Part shown: positions 6,841 to 14,577 of the stretch, one piece after another
Position numbering within the stretch: position 1 is the first letter of the stretch
How the letters are laid out: each line of letters begins with the position of its first letter
Assembly: GCA_947174735.1 (NCBI GenBank)
Contig: CAMWKC010000019.1
Coordinates: forward strand, 1-15,867
Source: an uncultured Porphyromonadaceae bacterium
GTDB lineage: Bacteria > Bacteroidota > Bacteroidia > Bacteroidales > Muribaculaceae
DNA length: 15,867 bases
Reading direction: 5' to 3'
Program-made: the position numbers and the translations under genes
Notes under the pieces: generated by a model
Seen by the model: only the letters and a program-made list of their open reading frames with translations
The model's database searches: none
What the model was told of the DNA's origin: nothing

Positions 6841-7890
6841 ATGGATGTTTTCTTGTATAATATGATAGACCCTTTGGTTGACATAAAAGAAAATGACATT
6901 TTCGAGCTTTCGCCAGAATTGCTTAACACTCTGCTCAAGGATCACACTTTGAGCACTGATAAGTGTCAAGTCAATATTTTCTGGGCAACTGATAATTATG
7001 CCGACCGTGGAAAAGGCTATCAATATGGTGACCAAATTACCATTGAAGCCATTACAGGATCCAATGGCAATGTGATTGTGCCGCGAGCCATCAAATCGCG
7101 TGAACAACAGCAACAACGCAGCCGCGAAATGGCGGAGGTGTTCACTCCGTCGTGGATATGCAACAAGCAGAATAACCTTGTAGATAACGCATGGTTCGGT
7201 CGTGAAGGCGTTTTCAATATCGAGGTTGACAATCATGGCTCCCACTCTTGGGTAGTCAATACAAAGCCTGTCGTTTTCCCGGAAGGCAAAACATGGCGTG
7301 ACTATATAAATGAAAATCGTCTTGAAATCACCTGCGGTGAGGCACCATATCTTGTGAGCCGCTACGACACCGTAACAGGCGAGCCTATTCCGGTGGAACG
7401 TCGTATCGGACTACTTGACCGCAAACTCCGTATCGTCGGTGAGAATACATCTACTTCCACCGAATGGCTCAAAGCTGCGCAAGCCGCATATATGAGTATT
7501 TACGGATATGAATGGCAAGGTGATAACCTTGTACTCGCACGTGAAGCATTGCTATATACCTTTATTGATTATTACTATGCTAAGTTTGGGAAAGACCCAG
7601 TGTTGAAATCATTACAGCATATTGCAGACATCATCTCCTGGAACCTTTGGCAGATGGATGGTCTCAAAGGGGTAATTCCTAATAGTTGCGTTAAATTACC
7701 TAAATTAAAAAATGAGCCATCATCCCTTTTCAGTCTTGAAGACTTAGGGGAGCAGGAAGAACTAACTTTGTTTGATTGTCCGGGATGCAAGAATAAAGAT
7801 ATACACTCCCACACAGGTAAGTACGCATTAATTAAAGACTGGAAAGAGAATAAAGTTTTAACCTTTGTATCTTTGCTTAAACAAAAGTAA
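6841..7890 (+). CDS. Restriction endonuclease 'subunit M'-type protein
   Basis: A 349-residue protein of a family annotated in Bacteroidota and Firmicutes as restriction endonuclease subunit M. Recognisable stretches are YNMIDPLVDI at the N-terminus, EVFTPSWICNKQNNLVD (EVFTP at residues 99-103, like the motif preceding the SAM fold in N6-adenine methyltransferases), LEITCGEAPYLVSRYDT, IGLLDRKLRIV and ISWNLWQMDGLKG. The C-terminus has CPGC (313-316) and HSH (322-324), a possible zinc site. I see neither the NPPY catalytic motif nor a normal SAM glycine loop, so it is probably a partner of the downstream enzyme. The family N-terminus begins close to 6841; ATG 6862 is an alternative. Its stop is one base before the next ATG. 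Confidence 0.82.
   Translation: MDVFLYNMIDPLVDIKENDIFELSPELLNTLLKDHTLSTDKCQVNIFWATDNYADRGKGYQYGDQITIEAITGSNGNVIVPRAIKSREQQQQRSREMAEVFTPSWICNKQNNLVDNAWFGREGVFNIEVDNHGSHSWVVNTKPVVFPEGKTWRDYINENRLEITCGEAPYLVSRYDTVTGEPIPVERRIGLLDRKLRIVGENTSTSTEWLKAAQAAYMSIYGYEWQGDNLVLAREALLYTFIDYYYAKFGKDPVLKSLQHIADIISWNLWQMDGLKGVIPNSCVKLPKLKNEPSSLFSLEDLGEQEELTLFDCPGCKNKDIHSHTGKYALIKDWKENKVLTFVSLLKQK
7868..7875 (+). promoter_or_regulatory. Candidate Bacteroidota -7 box (TATCTTTG) inside the end of the subunit-M gene
   Basis: TATCTTTG matches the TAnnTTTG -7 consensus and lies 17 bases before the ATG of the helicase-methyltransferase gene. I see no convincing TTTG or TTG -33 element 19-21 nt upstream, so this is a weak candidate for independent transcription of the large gene. 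Confidence 0.25.
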
Positions 7891-7891
7891 T

Positions 7892-10800
7892 ATGAAAGGT
7901 AGATTATCAAAAATAGACACAACAATACTTGACAACATAATTGTTGGTCGTGTTGAGCCATACATATATGCTTTTTCAACAGAGACGGTTCCTAACTATC
8001 TGAAAGTGGGAGATACATCGCGCAGTGTGCGTGTGCGATTGGACGAGTGGAGGAAGATTTTCCCGAATCTGATTCAACAATACGAACATTCTGCGCAGAT
8101 TGACGCTGATACTATCTTTAGGGATTATGCTGTGCATACTTACTTAGAACAAGAGAAAGGGTGTCAACGTTTGCAACCGCAGACTATTAAAAATTTACCT
8201 TATTACTCTCGTGAGTTTTTCAAAGATGCAACGGCCGAAGATGTGAAGGATGCTATTAAGGATATTATTCAAAGCGCACAAGAAAAGAGCTGCAAATATC
8301 CGTTGTATTCTCCCGACCATCTATCGCAGACATTCACTTATGAAAGAATAGAAGATTTTGCTCCGCGCGATAATCAACAGCAGGCAATTGATAATTTTAA
8401 AGTCGCAGTTGAAGCCGGGCGTACCAATCTGTTACTCTATGCCGTTATGCGTTTTGGCAAGTCTTTTACATCAATATGCTGTGCTAAGGAAATTAATGCC
8501 CGTTTTGTAGTCATAGTCTCCGCCAAAGCCGATGTAAAAGATGAGTGGAAAAAGACAGTTGAGAGCCACAAATATTTTGAAGATTACCACTTTCTTGACA
8601 GTGAAGCTTTAAAACGCAATGAGAATATTGTTGCCAATACCCTTGCTAACTCGGATAAGAGGATTGTTTTGTTCTTGACCTTGCAAGATTTGCAAGGTGA
8701 AGATATAAAAGAGAAGCATAAAGAGGTATTTGACCGTCAGATAGACCTACTTATCATTGACGAGACTCATTTCGGGGCTCGTGGAGAATCTTATGGCAAA
8801 GTGTTGCGCACGCAACAACTCAGTAAATCAGAAATAAATAAGGAACTAAAAGAATTTGACGACTTTGAGACACTTGACCGCGTTGAAGATGCTGTTAAAA
8901 CGCTGAATGCAAAAATTCAACTTCACTTGTCGGGGACACCATACCGCATTTTGATGAGCGATGAGTTCCAAAAAGAAGATATTATTGCTTTTGTACAGTT
9001 TACTGATATTATTGAAGCGCAGCAGCAGTGGAACGACGAACACCTAAAGGAAGATGACTGTGATGAGTGGGAAAATCCTTACTTCGGGTTTCCGCAAATG
9101 ATTCGCTTTGCCTTCAATCCAAATGAGTCGTCGCGCAAAAAGATGGAGCGGATGCGTAAGGATGGTATAACTTATGCCTTCTCAGAACTGTTCCGTCCAC
9201 TTTCAATGTCTACTCAAACAGACGGTAGTCACCGCTTATTCAAGCATGAAGCTGAGATACTCGATTTATTGGAGGTTATTGATGGGACTAAAGAGGATGA
9301 AAATTTACTTGGATTCCTTGATTATGACAAAATAAAGGATGGCAAAATGTGTCGCCATATTGTCTGCGTACTCCCATTCAGGGCTTCTTGCGATGCAATG
9401 TCAGCTTTGATACAAAGTAATCGAGATCGGTTTAAGAATCTAGGTGATTATGAGATAATCAATATTGCCGGATTCGACGGTGAACGCACATATAAATCAA
9501 CGGACGATGTCAAGCGGGCTATCAAAGAGTGTGAGAACAAAAATAAGAAGACGATTACTTTGACCGTAAATCGGATGCTAACCGGTACAACTGTGCCACA
9601 GTGGGACACGATGCTTTATCTCAAAGGTACAGCTTCTCCTCAAGAATACGACCAAGCAATCTTCCGTTTGCAGAATCAATATGTTACTACATTCAAGGAT
9701 GAAAGCGGTAAGACCATAAAGTACAATATGAAACCGCAAACTTTGCTTGTAGATTTCAACCCAAATCGAATGTTCGTTTTGCAAGAACTGAAATCGCAGT
9801 TTTACAATGTCAATACGGAAGTACAGGGCAATTCGCGACTAAAGGAACGTATTGCAAAAGAACTGGAGATTTCGCCGATTATTATTCTGAATAAAAACAA
9901 GTTGCAGCAGGTTACACCAACCAATATTACCGATGCTGTGCGTGAATACTCACGCACACGCAGCATTTTGGATGATGCAGTAGAGATTCCAACTGACAAT
10001 GATTTGCTGGAAGATGACGCTTTGGCAGCTATACTTCGAACAATTGAGCCTATCAATGCTAAAAATGGATTGCAGATAAAGCCAACTGAGGGCGAAGGTA
10101 ATGACATAGATACCCCAAATGGTCAAGATGTGGATATTTCCAAAGAAGATCACGAACAAAACGACAAACCTTCTTCAAATTCAAAGCAACCAACTGAAAC
10201 AATAGAGAATGATAACCTCGATAAAAGATTGGCAGCTTATTACGCGCGCATACTCTTCTTTGCATTTTTGACGGAATCAATCGTAAAATCACTTGAAGAT
10301 GTTATCGCAGTGATTCCCACAACAAAGGATAATCGTCGTATTGCACACAATCTTGGTCTTAATATAGACATTCTCAATCTCGTTCAGAGAAAAAGTAATC
10401 CTTTCGTTTTGCAGAAATTCGATTATAAAATCGAGAATGTCAATGATTTGATGCGAGATGAAAGTTTAACGCCCATTAAGCGAGTAGGAATTGCCATGCG
10501 CAAATTTGGTCGTATGTCCGACTCAGAGATAGTAACTCCTTTGAATGTAGCCGACGATGTGGTAAAACTCCTTACCGAAGATGTTTTTTCATATGGACCG
10601 GTACTGGATATTGCCTCCAAACAAGGGGAGTTTACTATTGCTCTTTTAAAACGGTACGGTATAGAGGCATCGGATAAGATTTATTCGGTGTGTACTTCGT
10701 GGCTGGCATACGAGTTTACCAGAAAAGTATATAAACTACTTTCGTTGCCTATTGATCATATTTTCGATGCATTTACGAGTTACGATTTAATAAAAAAAGA

Positions 10801-11866
10801 CAATAATAAGAACTACATAATACCGAAAGTTATAACAGATATGAACTTCGCAGCTATAATTGGCAATCCCCCATATCAAGACCGCGGAGGTAGTGGCGGC
10901 ACTAACGATGCTTCCATATATCAGGAATTTTGTCAATTTTCATTCGAGGTTAATCCTCGTTATACCTCTATGGTAATTCCATCGCGTTGGTTTACTGGTG
11001 GACGAGAGAATCTCATAGGGGACTTCCGCCATACTATGCTGACTTCCAATCATACATCCAGATTAATTGCGTTTTCAAATGCAAAAGACTTGTTCCCGGA
11101 TGCAGAAATAAAGGGAGGTTGCTGCTATTTTATATATTCTCCTGCATACAATGGGGAGTGCAAATACTCTTTAATCAGAGATGGTAAGGTATTTTCAAAC
11201 AACCGTAATCTTGGAGAATTCGATGTTCTTATTAGAGAACCGCAACTGGCAGAAATCGTTTCAAAAGTATTATCTAAAACAAATGATACTATTGAAGGAT
11301 TGATTTCAGCCGATACACCTTTTGGTATTCCTACAAATCCAGCACAAAGTTCAAAAACGCCATTTGCTATTTACAACACCACAAGCAAAGATCACGATAC
11401 TCTTTTGCATCTTATAAAGAAGAATGGTAGGTGTACTGCTTTTGTCTCAAGAAGAGATATAAGAAAGAATATTCAAGACATAGAAAAACCTAAAGTTCTC
11501 ATTCCCGGAGCATATGGTGCCGGAGAATCATTCCCACATCAAATATTAGGACAACCTGTATTTTCTCCGTCCAACTCTGTTTGCTCACAGTCATATTTGT
11601 ATGCCGCCTTTGATACTGAATCAGAGGCAAAAAACTTTCTAAAATACATCCAAACACGTTTTTTGAGAGTTTTGGTGAGTGCATCAAAAGTATCTCAGCA
11701 TGCTATGAGTAAGGTCTATCGATTCGTGCCGATGCAAGATTTCACAGAGAACAGCGACATTGATTGGAATAAGAGCGTTGAGGAAATTGATGCTCAACTC
11801 TATGCAAAATACAACCTTTCCAATGACGAGATTACCTTCATCGAGTCAATGATAAAACCCATGTAG
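7892..11866 (+). CDS. GIY-YIG-like nuclease / SF2 helicase / N6-adenine methyltransferase restriction enzyme
   Basis: A 1324-residue multidomain enzyme. The ATG at 7892 is preferred over an upstream in-frame TTG because it follows the previous stop by one base. Domains in order: a GIY-YIG/T5orf172-like module at about 20-90 (YIYAF 24-28, KVGDT 38-42, RVRLDEW 47-53); an SF2 helicase with a variant Walker A MRFGKS (186-191), DETH (290-293), LSGTPY (346-351) and a motif-VI-like QAIFRLQNQ (588-596); an acidic low-complexity linker near 730-770; a methyltransferase with VTP upstream, a SAM-region motif VLDIASKQGEF (904-914) and the catalytic NPPY (992-995); and a C-terminal region likely holding target recognition. 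The layout parallels single-chain type ISP enzymes (Mrr-helicase-methylase), with a different nuclease head. Probable ATP-dependent restriction-modification; target site unknown. Confidence 0.85.
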   Translation: MKGRLSKIDTTILDNIIVGRVEPYIYAFSTETVPNYLKVGDTSRSVRVRLDEWRKIFPNLIQQYEHSAQIDADTIFRDYAVHTYLEQEKGCQRLQPQTIKNLPYYSREFFKDATAEDVKDAIKDIIQSAQEKSCKYPLYSPDHLSQTFTYERIEDFAPRDNQQQAIDNFKVAVEAGRTNLLLYAVMRFGKSFTSICCAKEINARFVVIVSAKADVKDEWKKTVESHKYFEDYHFLDSEALKRNENIVANTLANSDKRIVLFLTLQDLQGEDIKEKHKEVFDRQIDLLIIDETHFGARGESYGKVLRTQQLSKSEINKELKEFDDFETLDRVEDAVKTLNAKIQLHLSGTPYRILMSDEFQKEDIIAFVQFTDIIEAQQQWNDEHLKEDDCDEWENPYFGFPQMIRFAFNPNESSRKKMERMRKDGITYAFSELFRPLSMSTQTDGSHRLFKHEAEILDLLEVIDGTKEDENLLGFLDYDKIKDGKMCRHIVCVLPFRASCDAMSALIQSNRDRFKNLGDYEIINIAGFDGERTYKSTDDVKRAIKECENKNKKTITLTVNRMLTGTTVPQWDTMLYLKGTASPQEYDQAIFRLQNQYVTTFKDESGKTIKYNMKPQTLLVDFNPNRMFVLQELKSQFYNVNTEVQGNSRLKERIAKELEISPIIILNKNKLQQVTPTNITDAVREYSRTRSILDDAVEIPTDNDLLEDDALAAILRTIEPINAKNGLQIKPTEGEGNDIDTPNGQDVDISKEDHEQNDKPSSNSKQPTETIENDNLDKRLAAYYARILFFAFLTESIVKSLEDVIAVIPTTKDNRRIAHNLGLNIDILNLVQRKSNPFVLQKFDYKIENVNDLMRDESLTPIKRVGIAMRKFGRMSDSEIVTPLNVADDVVKLLTEDVFSYGPVLDIASKQGEFTIALLKRYGIEASDKIYSVCTSWLAYEFTRKVYKLLSLPIDHIFDAFTSYDLIKKDNNKNYIIPKVITDMNFAAIIGNPPYQDRGGSGGTNDASIYQEFCQFSFEVNPRYTSMVIPSRWFTGGRENLIGDFRHTMLTSNHTSRLIAFSNAKDLFPDAEIKGGCCYFIYSPAYNGECKYSLIRDGKVFSNNRNLGEFDVLIREPQLAEIVSKVLSKTNDTIEGLISADTPFGIPTNPAQSSKTPFAIYNTTSKDHDTLLHLIKKNGRCTAFVSRRDIRKNIQDIEKPKVLIPGAYGAGESFPHQILGQPVFSPSNSVCSQSYLYAAFDTESEAKNFLKYIQTRFLRVLVSASKVSQHAMSKVYRFVPMQDFTENSDIDWNKSVEEIDAQLYAKYNLSNDEITFIESMIKPM

Positions 11867-11915
11867 CTGAATCACGATTGTGAATATGTGCTAAATTCAA
11901 AACAATATTGATAGA

Positions 11916-12740
11916 ATGTCATACATATATCATTATACAACATTACCGGCGTTAATTTCAATTATCAGTAATCGGCGATTGAAGCTCACACGCCTCGATA
12001 AGTTCAATGAACTTTACGAATATAATGGCTTTTTCCCCGAAAACATGCCCTATGATCATGAAATCAAACGTATGTTTAAAGATATATTTGTTTCCTCGTG
12101 GATATCAGATAAAAATGAATCGATAGGATTATGGAAGATGTTTTCTAGTTTAGAGTCAGGTGTTAGAATAGGTATAAATACTACAAATATGTTTTCTAAG
12201 TCGGAATCGTGTGAGGTACAAGTTACACCTCTCGCATTCCGTATTTTTGGTAATAGCTTTAAGCAAAAAAAACCATGTAACACTATAGAAATGGTAGCGG
12301 TTGAAGGTCGTGAGAGTTGTAAAGTAGAAATATTGGAAATTCTCAATAGTGAGGAGCAAGAATCCTCTATTGAAGAAATACATGCTAATCTTCAGAAGAA
12401 AAAGAATTTACCATATATTAGCTCTAACTCGTTGTCATATCCGAACGAAGTAAGGCTAATATCAAAGGTGCTTTCAAAAAATAAACCTACTAATAAGAAG
12501 GAGCTAAAAGAATATGAAGCTGGAATTGGTATGGATGATAACTTTGAATTTATTTTAGTAAGTTTGCCTTCAAGTTTCTTTGAAGATATTGAAATCGTGG
12601 TATCTCCCGATTTCTCTGAAACTAATTATATTACTTTAAATGCATTCTTATCTAAAGTTGGATTACATACCGCTATAAGAAGTCATCTTACGTCTTCATA
12701 TCATAATTATAAGGATAAAAGTACTCTCATTAATATGTAA
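11916..12740 (+). CDS. DUF2971 family protein
   Basis: A 274-residue soluble protein matching DUF2971 by pattern: the N-terminus IYHYTTLPALISIISN followed by LKLTRLDKFNELYE (about residues 22-35), the central GLWKMFSSLESGVRIGINT (71-89) that corresponds to the family's W...Y...G..IGF core, and SLSYPNEVRLI (near 173-183), equivalent to the family's 'yE.EyRl' motif. The biochemical role of DUF2971 is not established. Members often lie in accessory and phage-defence neighbourhoods; that is general knowledge and does not prove function here. It starts 49 nt after the restriction enzyme and precedes the next gene by 16 nt, so it may share their transcript. Confidence 0.75.
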   Translation: MSYIYHYTTLPALISIISNRRLKLTRLDKFNELYEYNGFFPENMPYDHEIKRMFKDIFVSSWISDKNESIGLWKMFSSLESGVRIGINTTNMFSKSESCEVQVTPLAFRIFGNSFKQKKPCNTIEMVAVEGRESCKVEILEILNSEEQESSIEEIHANLQKKKNLPYISSNSLSYPNEVRLISKVLSKNKPTNKKELKEYEAGIGMDDNFEFILVSLPSSFFEDIEIVVSPDFSETNYITLNAFLSKVGLHTAIRSHLTSSYHNYKDKSTLINM

Positions 12741-12756
12741 TAAGTTGGTAAGTAAT

Positions 12757-13222
12757 ATGGGAATTACAAAAGAAGATGAAATCAATGGTAGAAATATGCT
12801 GTCATCAATGGCATCAGAATTATTAACTAATAAAAATCGAATAGCTAAAGCCATTTCTGCCTTTATTCGTAACAAGATAGAGGACTTCCATGTTGAGTTT
12901 ACTTCTGATAGCCAAATGAGCGAAATAAACCCTTTAATAAGAAATGCCGTCTTCACATTCCTCTATGAATATGGAAGTGATTATGCGTCAATAGCTACAT
13001 TGCCAAACGAAAGACTTTGTTCAGAGTATATACTGAATAATACTATTCCTTATCTAAAGAAACAGGGTATACCAGAACATGGGATTAAACAATTCAAAAA
13101 GATCATTATTGATACAATTGGTTTACCATTTACTGCTTGCAGGATATGAATGGTTGTATGTTCCAAAATATTGGGAAGATTGTGTTTATTGTGATTGCCT
13201 AAAAACAATGGTAGATTTATGA
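12757..13222 (+). pseudogene. Unknown protein apparently broken by a +1 frameshift near its 3' end
   Basis: ATG 12757 is preferred over the in-frame TTG at 12745. The first frame ends at a TGA (13147-13149) after 130 residues (from MGITKEDEINGRNML to IIIDTIGLPFTACRI). The neighbouring frame is open from 13055 and reads LLLAGYEWLYVPKYWEDC, then VYCDCLKTMVDL, ending in TGA at 13220-13222. That stop overlaps the ATG of the next small gene as ATGA, which strongly suggests that the second frame is the original end. Joining the two by skipping one base somewhere in 13055-13149 gives about 154 residues. Helical with a Trp/Tyr/Cys-rich tail; I do not recognise the family. Sequencing error or programmed frameshift are alternatives to decay. 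Confidence 0.6.
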
Positions 13223-13440
13223 AATTCTGGAATTATATTGGAGAGTCCTTCTTGTTTTGTTGGCTGTTTGGCAACCTCCAGCATACTGGGAATAATGATA
13301 ATCCAGTTAGAAAATCAAGCGATTTTCATGGCTACTCATCTAATTCTTATGGTGGCAACAAATATGATTAGGCTCATAACCAATCCTATAATAATTTCCA
13401 TGAGGAGCAGAACGATTATGATATGATGGATGATTTTTAG
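13219..13440 (+). pseudogene. Small Asn/Tyr-rich protein interrupted by an in-frame TAG
   Basis: From ATG 13219 the frame encodes a short hydrophobic N-terminus (FLFCWLFGNL at residues 11-20), then a polar Asn/Ser/Tyr/Gly stretch to codon 50, where TAG (13369-13371) interrupts. The same frame resumes as AHNQSYNNFHEEQNDYDMMD, then DF, and ends at TAG 13438-13440, giving 73 residues in all. Composition before and after the stop is the same (Asn, Tyr, His, Asp), and an acidic DDF ending fits small Bacteroidales proteins of this style. The ATG overlaps the upstream stop by ATGA. Function unknown. Either a nonsense mutation or a read-through codon. Confidence 0.5.
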
Positions 13441-13442
13441 TT

Positions 13443-13559
13443 ATGGATAGCGGAAAGATAATACTTTTTTAGACGTAGAGAGGCGAGACCAAGATTGAGG
13501 TTCGGCTTACCAATGAATCTGTGTAGCTTACTGCCGATTAGAGGGCGGAGCTATTTCAA
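13443..13559 (+). pseudogene. RhuM-like N-terminal remnant with four in-frame TAG codons
   Basis: Starting at ATG 13443 the frame reads MDSGKIILF-stop-T-stop-RGETKIEVRLTNESV, stop, LTAD, stop, RAELFQ. This matches the start of virulence RhuM family proteins, where KIEVRL.NE.VWLT.DQMAELF is typical; the stops (13470, 13476, 13524, 13539) fall where Gln, an acidic residue, Trp and Gln are expected. Similarity ends after ELFQ and the rest of the gene is missing. It lies directly before the Fic gene. Recognition is from motif memory, so a database comparison should settle it. Confidence 0.55.
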
Positions 13560-13600
13560 CTTATTTCTAACCAAATATCATAATATAAAATGCCATAGGA

Positions 13601-14473
13601 ATGAGTAAGAAGTCGATACGTTTTTTCAATGATCGCGAGGTGAGAGCGGTTTGGGATGACGAGAACAACTGTTGGTGGTTCTCGGCTACTGACGTAGTGC
13701 GTGCTATCAACGATGAGGAGGATTATACAAAAGCCGGTAACTATTGGCGTTGGCTCAAGCGAAAGCTGGCACAAGATGGCATTCAACTTGTGAGTACCAC
13801 TCACGGGTTCAAATTCGAGGCTCCGGATGGGAAGCAGCGCAAGGCAGATGTTTTGAATAGTGAAGGAGTTATACTTCTTGCCAAGCATTATCCCAACAAT
13901 CGTGCGAGCAAGTTCCTTGACTGGTTCACTCACAGCGACAATACTATTGACGGGCAGAGCCGAAAGAAAGCATACACTTTATTTGAAAGCGGGCTGCTTA
14001 ACTCTCTTGAACCGGGTAGTATGAAATGTCTGCAACAGATACATGCCTATCTGTTTGGAGGCTTATATGAATTTGCCGGACAGATAAGGAATAAGAATAT
14101 CTCGAAGGGCGGGTTCACATTTGCTAACTCTCTTCATTTCCCTACGATTATTCCTACCATTGAGCGAATGCCCGAAACCACACTTGATGAAATTGCAGAC
14201 AAGTATGTTGAGATGAACGTAGTGCATCCTTTTATGGAAGGGAACGGACGTAGTACCAGAATCTGGCTCGATCTGATGCTCAGACGTTCATTAAAACGTT
14301 GTGTGGACTGGAGTCGAATTGATAAGAATGAATATCTAACGGCGATGCGCGAAAGCGTGGTCGATTCGTCGCATATTAAGTCTTTGCTGAAAGGTGCGCT
14401 GACCGACAAGATTGACGACCGGGAGATATTTATGAAAGGCATCGACTACTCGTACTATTACGAGGAAGAATAG
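13601..14473 (+). CDS. Bro-N / Fic fusion protein (putative AMP-transferase, class III-like)
   Basis: A 290-residue fusion. Residues about 1-110 resemble a Bro-N domain (VRAVWDDENNCWWFSATDVV, later KADVLNSEGVILLAKHYP and ASKFLDWF), a DNA-binding module common in phage and mobile-element proteins. Residues about 125-270 are a Fic domain with a complete active-site motif HPFMEGNGRSTR (209-220) and a flap-like region NISKGGFTFANS. Fic enzymes transfer AMP or related groups to target proteins. The C-terminus SYYYE (284-288) resembles the (S/T)xxxE inhibitory helix of class III Fic proteins, so no separate antitoxin need be present; here E rather than G/N follows the glutamate. The frame is intact, unlike its upstream neighbours. 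Confidence 0.85.
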   Translation: MSKKSIRFFNDREVRAVWDDENNCWWFSATDVVRAINDEEDYTKAGNYWRWLKRKLAQDGIQLVSTTHGFKFEAPDGKQRKADVLNSEGVILLAKHYPNNRASKFLDWFTHSDNTIDGQSRKKAYTLFESGLLNSLEPGSMKCLQQIHAYLFGGLYEFAGQIRNKNISKGGFTFANSLHFPTIIPTIERMPETTLDEIADKYVEMNVVHPFMEGNGRSTRIWLDLMLRRSLKRCVDWSRIDKNEYLTAMRESVVDSSHIKSLLKGALTDKIDDREIFMKGIDYSYYYEEE

Positions 14474-14494
14474 ACAGAACAGGGGTATAAAAAT

Positions 14495-14521
14495 ACCGGA
14501 CTGTCAGCCAGACAGCCCGGT
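14495..14521. terminator. Terminator hairpin between Fic and the 2-oxoacid oxidoreductase genes
   Basis: ACCGG-A-CTGTC pairs with GACAG-C-CCGGT around a 5-nt loop, an 11-bp stem with one A/C mismatch. TATAAAAAT on its left gives a T-run for the reverse strand. A second weaker hairpin, GGGGT (14523-14527) with ACCCC, follows. It separates the convergent Fic and gamma-subunit genes and probably ends the reverse operon. Confidence 0.65.
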
Positions 14522-14577
14522 CGGGGTGAGGGCCTTCGGAACGACCCCCCTATCATGACTTTAGTAATGCGCGATGA

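Noticed and set aside
7865-7891. TTG start giving nine extra residues to the large restriction enzyme
   Set aside because: It overlaps the end of the upstream gene, whereas ATG 7892 begins one base after the upstream stop and leads into plausible sequence.
4954-14494. Shared GTATAAAAAT at 4954-4963 and 14485-14494 as attachment-site direct repeats of the island
   Set aside because: Only ten A/T-rich bases, each lying just before a terminator-like hairpin, where such runs are expected; chance or terminator context explains it.
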